Below, piece after piece: positions 22,480 to 30,209 of a stretch of 64,000 nt of DNA. The stretch covers positions 1 through 64,000 of the forward strand of contig NZ_AP027056.1 in the NCBI RefSeq assembly GCF_027924965.1, given 5' to 3'. Source of the DNA: Limnohabitans sp. TEGF004 (GTDB lineage Bacteria > Pseudomonadota > Gammaproteobacteria > Burkholderiales > Burkholderiaceae_C). The position numbers and the translations under genes are program-made. Positions within the stretch are counted from its first letter, which is position 1, and every line of letters starts with the position of its first letter. The notes under the pieces are model-generated. The model worked only from the letters and a program-made list of their open reading frames with translations, searched no databases and was not told the DNA's origin.

Positions 22480-22940
22480 CAACCGCGTCTTTTACTGACT
22501 TCCAAAGGGTTTCAGCGTTGGTTCCCACATCAGTTACCACACTGGTATCGGCTTCATGGACTCATTTCAAATGTTTCTTAGTCTGACTTAGGTTGGTTCT
22601 GTGTTTTTTTTGGTTTGTACTTCCCACAGCACAGACTAACAGTTCACAGCGACCTAACTAATTACCTAAGGTGCATAGTCAACTGCATTACAGCCGCTTC
22701 TAGGTGCCCTACAACAGCCACAAAGCCACCGAACTAGGAGAGCGGTACAGCTGGCATTGATATTTTGAAATCTTGCACATACAGGCTCAGCTGGTATCAC
22801 AGGCTCTCAAGCACATAAGACACACAGACCAGCTAGGACCATAGTTACAGACGTATCTGCTGGCGCTTTAAACGGCCCATAGAGCACATCAATTGTTAGT
22901 GGTGGTCTTGGCACCAAAACCTATGTTGAAACGTTCTGTG
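22463..22940. repeat. left arm of 478-base perfect inverted repeat (IR1)
   Basis: Read base by base, this arm is identical to the reverse complement of 25030-25507, with no mismatch or gap over 478 bases. Its first 15 bases or so still fit the reading frame of the truncated OmpA-like gene, so the outermost bases could be host-derived. It has no credible gene. The identity implies recent duplication or ongoing gene conversion. Confidence 0.95.
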
Positions 22941-23087
22941 GTGTCTGTGCTTGGTAATAATGGCATAAACAATCACATCCAAACAAGCACGTTGAATAGC
23001 TAACCATTAAGCGTCATGACTGTTTAACTTGGTAGCTGGTTGCTTGATATCTGACGCTCTAGCCACCCCTTACTGCACCTAATAACT
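22941..23087. other. non-coding leader between IR1 and the helicase-like gene
   Basis: This 147-base A/T-rich stretch contains no convincing gene. It holds the presumed promoter of the helicase-like gene. No clear ribosome binding site precedes the ATG at 23088. Together with the IR1 arm before it, 22480-23087 is a gene-free stretch of about 600 bases. Confidence 0.6.
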
Positions 23088-24551
23088 ATGACCGCACCAA
23101 CACAAGCACGCAGCTACAACTATCAAGCAATCGAAGATGCATGGACCAAGGGAAAGATTGCGGTGTTGGACTCAATGCCTGGTTCGGGTAAGACCACAGC
23201 CATCACAGATTACTTGAGAAAAACTGAGCTCAACCATGTGATTTTTGTATCACCGTTCAAGTCTGAAGTTGAGCAGGAGCTACCGAAGCGAAAGCTAAAA
23301 GGCTTGCACTATGTACACCCTCGTTCAGGTAAGGGTGGCAAAGTTACACAGCTCAAAGAACTAATGGCTGAGGGTGATAAATCCTCAGGTAATCAGCTTC
23401 ACAGAATCACGTGCACTCACTCAGCATTTACACGCTTAACCTCAGAATCCTTTGACCAACTTGGACACTACACACTCGTCATCGATGAGACGCTTGATGT
23501 AATTAGACAACTTGATGATGTCGGTCTCTACACCGAATACATGCTTCTTGGACGTGGTGGATTTTCTGAAGATAGCAAGCACTATCAACTGAACGACCAA
23601 GACTGGTTTGATGAACTTCACAAAGTCGACAAGCAGTTTTTCGAGACAGTAAGCACAACCAGTAAATCTAAATCTCCTAAGAAGGACTTCATGTTCAAGC
23701 TGTGTCAGATAGCAGCACACAATCAACTTTACAGGTACAGCAAAGGCAAATGGTTCTGTATGTTGCCTATTGAGCTTCTAACAAAAGCCAAGCGGGTGAT
23801 TGTCATGACACATGGCTTCGAGAACAGCTTCATGCATTGCTGGTTAAAGATTCACAAGGTAGAACACCATTACATTGACAATGAAAAACTTGGTCTTGTG
23901 CCTGAAGTTACGCTTAAACAGGAATTGAAATCAAATCTCAAGCTCATTGAGCTAACAAAGAAGCTAAATGATTTGGCTGAAACTCGTAATTATGAAAGTT
24001 TCACTAAGAGTCACTGGGACCTACTTGTCGACAGCAAAGAAATCGAGGACCTTAAAGCTTCACTTAACCACATAGTGAAGGAAAAACTGTGTGCTGACAC
24101 CTCCAACATTTTCTGGACATGTCCTAAGGGGCATAGAACAGAAGTAGAGAGGCTTGTTCCAAAGCTAAGAGGCAAAGTAACACTCCAAAAACCTCTCGAA
24201 ATTGCTGATGTCAACGAGGATTTCATTGAAGACGACGATATTGCTGAATCGGACGAAGAAAAAGGCAAAACTCATAGCTCTTGGTTACCTTGCAACATCA
24301 AAGCTAGGAATGACTTTGGACACATCACCAACTGCTTGTATGCCTTCAGTCTGAATCCTCCACCGTTAGTGCTCAATCTGTTGGTGAAAACATCTGGAAT
24401 TAGTGCAAAGAAAATTAATGCAACGTTCAAGCTCAACAACCTGTTGCAGTTCATCTACCGAGGAAGCATCAGAGAGAAGCAACCCATGAACTTGTGCATC
24501 ATTCCAGCGGACACCAGAGCTTTACTGGATGATTTTCTGAAACACTATTAA
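23088..24551 (+). CDS. SF2 helicase-like P-loop ATPase, sole gene of the IR1 module
   Basis: The 487-residue protein has Walker A SMPGSGKTTAITDYL near residue 27. FVSPFKSEVEQELP resembles helicase motif Ia, and VIDETLD resembles the DExx Walker B motif at about residue 130. A CTHSAF motif lies between them. The end has a motif VI-like QFIYRGSIR and then NLCIIPADTRALLDDFL. This order matches a group of superfamily 2 helicases seen in phages and other mobile elements. The function is not known from the sequence; replication or maintenance of the element is my inference. Codon use and A/T content differ from the flanking host genes. No other protein is encoded between the repeat arms. Confidence 0.7.
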   Translation: MTAPTQARSYNYQAIEDAWTKGKIAVLDSMPGSGKTTAITDYLRKTELNHVIFVSPFKSEVEQELPKRKLKGLHYVHPRSGKGGKVTQLKELMAEGDKSSGNQLHRITCTHSAFTRLTSESFDQLGHYTLVIDETLDVIRQLDDVGLYTEYMLLGRGGFSEDSKHYQLNDQDWFDELHKVDKQFFETVSTTSKSKSPKKDFMFKLCQIAAHNQLYRYSKGKWFCMLPIELLTKAKRVIVMTHGFENSFMHCWLKIHKVEHHYIDNEKLGLVPEVTLKQELKSNLKLIELTKKLNDLAETRNYESFTKSHWDLLVDSKEIEDLKASLNHIVKEKLCADTSNIFWTCPKGHRTEVERLVPKLRGKVTLQKPLEIADVNEDFIEDDDIAESDEEKGKTHSSWLPCNIKARNDFGHITNCLYAFSLNPPPLVLNLLVKTSGISAKKINATFKLNNLLQFIYRGSIREKQPMNLCIIPADTRALLDDFLKHY

Positions 24552-25029
24552 TTCATTTATGTAGTTTTCGACGCTGGATATCTACGTCTATTACTTATAA
24601 GGCACTACTCTGGAAACCCGCGCCAGTATTGGGTTTGGTATTAATTTACTCCAAATTAGCACCATAAACGAGGAGTAAAAGATTCATTTTATTCGTTCGT
24701 TTGATTATTTCATACAGCAGTAAGCCTGTTAGCTAGACCCTAAAACTAACAAATATGACCAGCTGAACCGTTTGAATGAATAGTAATAGCACTTTGATAC
24801 TATTTTTGTATTTAGAGCTATCAAATTAAATCGATTAAGTAATCAAGTCAAAAAGTACCTACTGATAGTACTAAACATAGTTATTTATGAAGGTATGTGT
24901 CTGTCCTACGTCGCCTAAGGGCACTTCAGCCAGACGGTGGTTAGTACGGACATAAAGCGGATTGTTAAAGAATTATTTGATTGATTTGATGTGCTGAAAC
25001 CAACATAGAGTAACCAGCGTCGAAAACCT
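24552..25029. other. structured non-coding segment inside the IR1 module
   Basis: No credible gene is present in these 478 bases. A 14-base inverted repeat, GTTTTCGACGCTGG at 24564-24577 and its complement at 25014-25027, brackets the segment; the right copy ends two bases before the right IR1 arm. A G/C-richer block at about 24899-24952 can form a stem (TGTCC...GGACA with inner pairs). It could be a replication origin or a non-coding RNA, but I cannot tell which. The A/T content is high elsewhere. Confidence 0.5.
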
Positions 25030-25507
25030 CACAGAACGTTTCAACATAGGTTTTGGTGCCAAGACCACCACTAACAATTGATGTGCTCTATGGGCCGTTT
25101 AAAGCGCCAGCAGATACGTCTGTAACTATGGTCCTAGCTGGTCTGTGTGTCTTATGTGCTTGAGAGCCTGTGATACCAGCTGAGCCTGTATGTGCAAGAT
25201 TTCAAAATATCAATGCCAGCTGTACCGCTCTCCTAGTTCGGTGGCTTTGTGGCTGTTGTAGGGCACCTAGAAGCGGCTGTAATGCAGTTGACTATGCACC
25301 TTAGGTAATTAGTTAGGTCGCTGTGAACTGTTAGTCTGTGCTGTGGGAAGTACAAACCAAAAAAAACACAGAACCAACCTAAGTCAGACTAAGAAACATT
25401 TGAAATGAGTCCATGAAGCCGATACCAGTGTGGTAACTGATGTGGGAACCAACGCTGAAACCCTTTGGAAGTCAGTAAAAGACGCGGTTGTTAATAGAGG
25501 TAGTGGC
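25030..25507. repeat. right arm of 478-base perfect inverted repeat (IR1)
   Basis: Exact reverse complement of 22463-22940. The arms enclose a 2,089-base unique segment carrying the helicase-like gene. Homologous or site-specific recombination between the arms would invert that segment without changing the flanks. No transposase is encoded and no target-site duplication is visible at the outer ends. Confidence 0.95.
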
Positions 25508-25619
25508 TATCAGCAGTGTTTGCTCGTGGGAATTAAAACGGTAAAATCACTCAAGATGTACAGACAATTCACATCTATCCCTTGGAGCTTACTGCTAGTG
25601 CGCTGTGGGTTCATCGGTA
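25508..25619. other. 112-base junction between the two inverted-repeat modules
   Basis: This short A/T-rich segment separates the IR1 and IR2 modules and has no gene. Its right end, read on the minus strand, has GATGAACCCACAGC. That resembles the GAGCCCACAGC found at the outer right end of IR2, where the truncated ABC transporter begins. The match may mark a recombination core. Confidence 0.4.
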
Positions 25620-25759
25620 GGCTCAGGAATTTATAGGGCTTGAATTGGCTTTGTAAAAATTTCAATAGCTCTAGAACCCTAGTCACGCTTGGCCTATACC
25701 TGAGGTTCGCCAGTTTGATTTTTCGTTGATTCGCAGGAAAGCGTCTGGTTTTGTTGTCT
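25620..25759. repeat. left arm of 140-base perfect inverted repeat (IR2)
   Basis: This arm is an exact reverse complement of 26967-27106 over 140 bases. It overlaps the 3' end of the integrase gene, so roughly the last 22 codons of the integrase and its stop are encoded in the repeat. Confidence 0.95.
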
Positions 25760-26962
25760 AACTACAGATAAACAATAGTTTTCCCAGTCGGTCATAAGGA
25801 TTTTTCGTCTTTCAAGCAATTTACCTCTGCGATACGCCGCTTCCACTTTATTCGTGATTGCATGAGCAAGTGCCATTTCAGCGACTTCTGGGCTGTGATT
25901 CGTTTCTTCTGAAACCCAATCCCTAAATGCGCTCCTAAATCCATGCGTGGTGATGCCGGTCCTAATCTTATTAGCCAGATTAAGCATATACACAGAGTGA
26001 AAACTTTTACCAACGGCACAAAAAATAAGGGGTGATTCTGCCGTGAACTCAGATGCTCGTTCAACAATCCATAGTGACTTTTTTGTCAAAGGAATTTGAT
26101 GCTCACGACGTGCCTTCATACGTTCTGCGGGAATAGTCCAGATTTCTTCTTTAATTTGAGATTTTTCAGCTTGGACAACTTCACCGGCTCGACATGCATT
26201 CAAGATAGTAAATCTAAGAGCAAGAGAAACAAGTGTGTCGAGACTTTCTAGGTGGGCGAAGAATTCTGGAACATCCTGATAAGGTAGCGCTTCAAGATGT
26301 GTAGGTTGAACGTTCAAGTTAGGTAAGAGATTTTCTAAGTGCCCTTTCCAAATGGCTGGATTAGGCGATGACCTGTAGCCAGAAGTAATCGCAGCTGAAA
26401 AGATTTTTTCGAGTCGCCCTCTAAGCCGTGACGCTGTTACATACTTTGAAGTCCAGATGGGATTAAGTATTTCAAGGATATGCTTTGTTGTAACTGATTC
26501 AAAATCTAGGTGCCCGATAACAGGACTTGCAAAATTGTTAACTGTCGTTAGCCAGTGGTATTCGTTTTTTGCAGAGGTCCATTTAGGAGACATCCGACGG
26601 ATGTAGTCTTCTGCGAATTGCTTGAAACTTATGCTTTTAGAAGACGCTAAGTTCTCAGCTTTTTCTAATCGCCGCGCTAAAGCAGGATTTTCACCATTGA
26701 AAAGCATTCCACGAAGTTTCAGGGTCCTAGACTTAGCATCGGACAGGCTGACAGCTGGAAAACTGCCTAGACTCATATCGAAGCGCTTTCCTGAATATGT
26801 GAAGCGAAATATCCAATATTTTTTAACGTCCGCGCGTACCCAAAGATGTAAACCACGCATTTCGGGAATGGAATAGCGCGTCGGTGACGTTAGATTGTTT
26901 AGGGTCCGCCAGTGAGTTGATTTACGCATTTTGAAGCCTTGTTGTCGAAAAATAATTACCAC
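25694..26962 (-). CDS. P4-type tyrosine recombinase/integrase
   Basis: Tyrosine recombinases cut and join attachment sites through a covalent DNA-Tyr link. The protein has up to 422 residues; a start at 26929 (MRKSTHW) would give 411. The N-terminal region (GLHLWVRADVKKYWIFRF...MSLGSFPAVSLSDAK) is the arm-binding DUF4102-type domain. The catalytic core has Arg in NACRAGEV, IWTIPAERMKARREHQIPL, the HGFRSAFRDW box with His and Arg, LAHAI, and the Tyr in EAAYRRGKLLERR. All catalytic residues are present, so it is probably active. Its C-terminal tail lies in IR2, and the matching repeat arm lies just upstream of its start, which is unusual. The gene is A/T-rich and foreign. Confidence 0.92.
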   Translation of the reverse strand: MVIIFRQQGFKMRKSTHWRTLNNLTSPTRYSIPEMRGLHLWVRADVKKYWIFRFTYSGKRFDMSLGSFPAVSLSDAKSRTLKLRGMLFNGENPALARRLEKAENLASSKSISFKQFAEDYIRRMSPKWTSAKNEYHWLTTVNNFASPVIGHLDFESVTTKHILEILNPIWTSKYVTASRLRGRLEKIFSAAITSGYRSSPNPAIWKGHLENLLPNLNVQPTHLEALPYQDVPEFFAHLESLDTLVSLALRFTILNACRAGEVVQAEKSQIKEEIWTIPAERMKARREHQIPLTKKSLWIVERASEFTAESPLIFCAVGKSFHSVYMLNLANKIRTGITTHGFRSAFRDWVSEETNHSPEVAEMALAHAITNKVEAAYRRGKLLERRKILMTDWENYCLSVVRQQNQTLSCESTKNQTGEPQV

Positions 26963-26966
26963 ATAC

Positions 26967-27106
26967 AGACAACAAAACCAGACGCTTTCCTGCGAATCAA
27001 CGAAAAATCAAACTGGCGAACCTCAGGTATAGGCCAAGCGTGACTAGGGTTCTAGAGCTATTGAAATTTTTACAAAGCCAATTCAAGCCCTATAAATTCC
27101 TGAGCC
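26967..27106. repeat. right arm of 140-base perfect inverted repeat (IR2)
   Basis: Exact reverse complement of 25620-25759. It starts five bases before the integrase's longest possible start codon, so the integrase promoter lies in it. Its outer end runs into the codons for the Walker B region of a truncated ABC transporter, with the junction near 27102-27106. Confidence 0.95.
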
Positions 27107-27335
27107 CACAGCCAACATGGATGGCAACACCGAAGCACATGTGATTACGGTGCTCAAGGCGTGGCTCAAAGGTCGCACCTTGTTGATGTCCACACATCGC
27201 CCTCAACTCTTGGAGTGGGCCGATGTGGTGGCTGTCATCGAAGGTGGTCAGTGCGTGATGGTGGGGCCCAAACAAGAAATGATTGAAAAGCTGTCGCGTG
27301 GCATTGACGTGAAAGCGGCAGGAGCATCGGCATGA
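27102..27335 (+). pseudogene. 3' remnant of a type I secretion ABC transporter ATPase
   Basis: Only the last 77 codons survive. The frame begins EPTANMDGNTEAHV, the Walker B/D-loop part of an ABC ATPase, and continues through the switch His in MSTHRP to the stop. A stop codon lies directly upstream in frame (27093-27095), so the ATPase cannot be made. The remnant overlaps the next gene, a HlyD-type fusion protein, by four bases, as in intact type I secretion operons. The insertion evidently removed the promoter, membrane domain and nucleotide site. Confidence 0.85.
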
Positions 27336-28612
27336 AAGAAAAATTAATGGCGCATTGGGCGCAAGTGCAAACTCTGTGGGCCAAGCTCAAAGAGCTGTGG
27401 CAAGACGACAAACAAGCCGCAGGCTTTGGCATTCGCACCGTGGAAGATGACGAGCGTGAGGCCAGCCGTTTGTTGGTGTGGGTCACCGCAGGCACGTTGT
27501 TGATGGGTTTGCTATGGGCCGGATTTTTCAGCTTGGACGAAATCACACGTGGTCAAGGAAAAATCATTCCTTCCAGCCGCGAACAGGTGATTCAAAGTTT
27601 GGACTCGGGCGTGCTGCGCGAAATGTTGGTGCGCGAAGGTGACATGGTTGAAAAAGACCAAGTGCTGTTGCAAATGGACGATGCGCGTTCTGGCGCAGGC
27701 TACCGTGAAGCGAATGAAAAATATTTGTCTTTGTTAGCCATTGCTGCGCGTTTGCGTGCCGAGGCCAACAACACAGCTCTGGTGTTTCCACCCGAGCTCA
27801 AAGATGAACAAGCTTTGGTGATGCAAGAAACACAAGCCTACAAAGCGCGCAAGCAAGCGTTGATGGAATCGCTGCAAGCGGTGGATGCATCGTTGTCCGC
27901 CATCACCCGAGAAATCACGTTGACAGAGCCTTTGGTCAAAGGTGGGGTGATGTCGGAGGTGGAGTTGCTACGTTTGAAACGTCAACAAGCCGACCTCATG
28001 GGCCAACGCGCAGAGCGTAAAAACCGCTACCTCACCGATGCGAACAATGAGTTGACACGCGTGTCATCTGACCTGTCGCAAACCAAAGAAAACGCGTCGG
28101 CACGTGAAGACGCCTACTTGCACACCACCATCAAATCGCCCATGAAGGGCGTGGTGAAAAACGTGCAAGTCACCACCGTGGGTGGTGTGATTCAGGCGGG
28201 CCAACCGATTTTGGAAATCGTCCCTACTGAAGATGAAATGATGGTTGAGGCCTATGTCAAACCATCAGAAGTTGCTTTCTTGAAAGTGGGTCAAAAAGCG
28301 GTGGTCAAGCTCACCTCGTATGACTTCAACAAGTATGGCGGTTTAGATGGCGAGTTGGAGCACCTGAGCCCCGATACCATGAAGGACGAGCGCCAACAAC
28401 GCAAGCCAGGCGGCACACCAGCCGACATGGAAGAGGGCTACTACCGCATCTTGGTGCGCATCAAAGATGCCAACTTGGTACGCAAGGGCATGAAGCTCGA
28501 GCCCACGCCCGGCATGACCGCCAGTGTGGAAATTCGCACAGGCCAAAAGACGGTGCTTGAATACCTGTTCCGTCCTTTGCAAAACGTGTCGCAAGCTTTG
28601 CGCGAACGTTAA
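27332..28612 (+). CDS. HlyD family type I secretion membrane fusion protein
   Basis: This inner-membrane-anchored periplasmic adaptor normally bridges a type I secretion ABC ATPase and an outer-membrane TolC channel. The 426-residue protein has a cytoplasmic start, one membrane helix at about residues 48-65, and a long coiled-coil region (about 130-260). The HlyD barrel and C-terminal GMTASVEIRTGQKTVLEYL follow. It is complete, but its partner ATPase upstream is destroyed, so it is likely an orphan or is transcribed from within the insertion. Confidence 0.9.
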   Translation: MKEKLMAHWAQVQTLWAKLKELWQDDKQAAGFGIRTVEDDEREASRLLVWVTAGTLLMGLLWAGFFSLDEITRGQGKIIPSSREQVIQSLDSGVLREMLVREGDMVEKDQVLLQMDDARSGAGYREANEKYLSLLAIAARLRAEANNTALVFPPELKDEQALVMQETQAYKARKQALMESLQAVDASLSAITREITLTEPLVKGGVMSEVELLRLKRQQADLMGQRAERKNRYLTDANNELTRVSSDLSQTKENASAREDAYLHTTIKSPMKGVVKNVQVTTVGGVIQAGQPILEIVPTEDEMMVEAYVKPSEVAFLKVGQKAVVKLTSYDFNKYGGLDGELEHLSPDTMKDERQQRKPGGTPADMEEGYYRILVRIKDANLVRKGMKLEPTPGMTASVEIRTGQKTVLEYLFRPLQNVSQALRER

Positions 28613-28622
28613 ACGCTTTAAC

Positions 28623-30206
28623 ATGGCGGCTCACTCACAGAGCCGACACATGCAACGACGCGAATTCAACCAACACCTGCAACGCAGCGCCATTGCTATG
28701 GCGCTGGCACCTTGGCTGAGCGCTGTTGCTGCACCCGCAGACAAACCTCGCGTTTGGCACACCAACCCATTTGCGTTGGGTGTGGCCAGTGGTCGACCAC
28801 GTGCAGATTCGATGGTGTTGTGGACGCGTTTGTTGTTCAGCGACGAAGACCCCGCTGCAGGCGCAGATGCGCTGCGCGTGACTGTGGAAGTGTTTGCCGA
28901 TGCCGCACTCAAACGTCGCGTGCAAAAAGCCGAGGTGGTGACCAACGAAGCACGCGCGCACAGCGTGCATGTGCATTTGCAAAACTTGCAACCCAGCACA
29001 GACTACTGGTATCGCTTCACCCAAGGCAATGCATACAGCACCGTGGGCCACACACGCACCGCACCTGCATTGAATGCGGATGTGCGCGAATTACGCGTGG
29101 CGCTGTCATCGTGCCAACACTACGAGCAAGGCCAATACATTGCGCATGCCGAGATTGCCAAAGAAAAACTCGACTTTGTGCTGTTCATGGGTGACTACAT
29201 CTACGAGAGCAGCAACCCGCAATACGCCATTCGCAAACACAACGGCGAAGAGCCTAAAACACTGGCGCAATACCGCGAGCGTTACGAGCAATACAAACGT
29301 GACCCTATGTTGCAAGCCGCGCACGCAGCCCACCCATGGGTGTTGATGTGGGATGACCACGAGGTGGTCAACGATTACGCCAACGACCAAGACCGCCAGC
29401 ACACAGACCCCAAGCAAGTGTTGCTGCGTCGTGCAGCGGCGTACCAAGCGTACTTTGAGCATCAACCTGTGTTGTTGGGACCAGACAAAGACAATCCCGC
29501 CAACATGCGTTTGTACGACCACCTCAGCTGGGGCAAATTGGCTGATGTGTGGACGCTTGATTGCCGCCAATACCGCAGCGCACAAGCTTGTCGTGACCCT
29601 GTGCGAGGCGGCGGCCGCATGGTGGTGCAGTGTGATGAGCTGGCAGACCCCGCACGCAGCATGTTGGGGGCCGAGCAAGCGCGTTGGTTCACCGAAGGTT
29701 TAAGCCACTCCAAACGCCAATGGAAATTGGTGGCACAGGCTACGCAAATCAGCTCCACCAGCGTGCCTACGCCAGTAGGCCGCAGCTATTGGAACGACGC
29801 ATGGGATGGTTACCCCGAAGCACGCAAGCGTTTGTTGCAAACAGTAGTGGACGCCAAGCTCAGCAACGTGGTCACCCTTGGTGGCGATGTGCATTGCAAC
29901 GTAGCTGCCAACTTGCGACTCGACCCCAACAACCCTCAGTCACCTATCGTGGCCAGCGAGTTTGTGACCACCTCCATCACCTCGCGTGGCTTGGGCGACA
30001 AACCTGCTGCGCTGATTCGCGACAGCAACGTCGACTTGTTGCACTACCGCTCAGACGAGCGCGGTTACAGCTTGATCACTGTCACGCCCCAAGAAGTGCG
30101 CTGCGATTTCAGGACCACCAAGTTTCCGGCAGGCAGCGAAGCGGGGTTGAAAACGCAGGCGACATATGTGGTGAAAAACGGCAAGGCGGGGCCGCAAGCG
30201 ATTTGA
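28623..30206 (+). CDS. PhoD-family alkaline phosphatase/phosphodiesterase
   Basis: PhoD-type enzymes are secreted metal-dependent phosphoesterases. The N-terminus has a twin-arginine signal (MQRREFNQHLQRSAIAM), so the folded enzyme would leave through the Tat pathway. The PhoD N-terminal domain (FALGVASGRPRADSMVLWTRL) is followed by the metallophosphoesterase core with FMGDYIYES, WDDHEVVNDYA and LGGDVHCN metal-binding motifs. The start may be 28623 or 28650; neither has a strong ribosome binding site. It follows the HlyD gene by ten bases. Confidence 0.9.
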   Translation: MAAHSQSRHMQRREFNQHLQRSAIAMALAPWLSAVAAPADKPRVWHTNPFALGVASGRPRADSMVLWTRLLFSDEDPAAGADALRVTVEVFADAALKRRVQKAEVVTNEARAHSVHVHLQNLQPSTDYWYRFTQGNAYSTVGHTRTAPALNADVRELRVALSSCQHYEQGQYIAHAEIAKEKLDFVLFMGDYIYESSNPQYAIRKHNGEEPKTLAQYRERYEQYKRDPMLQAAHAAHPWVLMWDDHEVVNDYANDQDRQHTDPKQVLLRRAAAYQAYFEHQPVLLGPDKDNPANMRLYDHLSWGKLADVWTLDCRQYRSAQACRDPVRGGGRMVVQCDELADPARSMLGAEQARWFTEGLSHSKRQWKLVAQATQISSTSVPTPVGRSYWNDAWDGYPEARKRLLQTVVDAKLSNVVTLGGDVHCNVAANLRLDPNNPQSPIVASEFVTTSITSRGLGDKPAALIRDSNVDLLHYRSDERGYSLITVTPQEVRCDFRTTKFPAGSEAGLKTQATYVVKNGKAGPQAI

Positions 30207-30209
30207 TGT

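Noticed and set aside
22463..25507. Reading the IR1 module as a standard insertion sequence
   Set aside because: No transposase, arms far longer than usual, no target-site duplication at the outer ends.
25430..25636. 68-codon frame running from IR1 across the junction into IR2
   Set aside because: It crosses two repeat boundaries, lacks a ribosome binding site and has no recognisable domain. A faint likeness to the OmpA-like paralog at the junction was considered and is too short to count.
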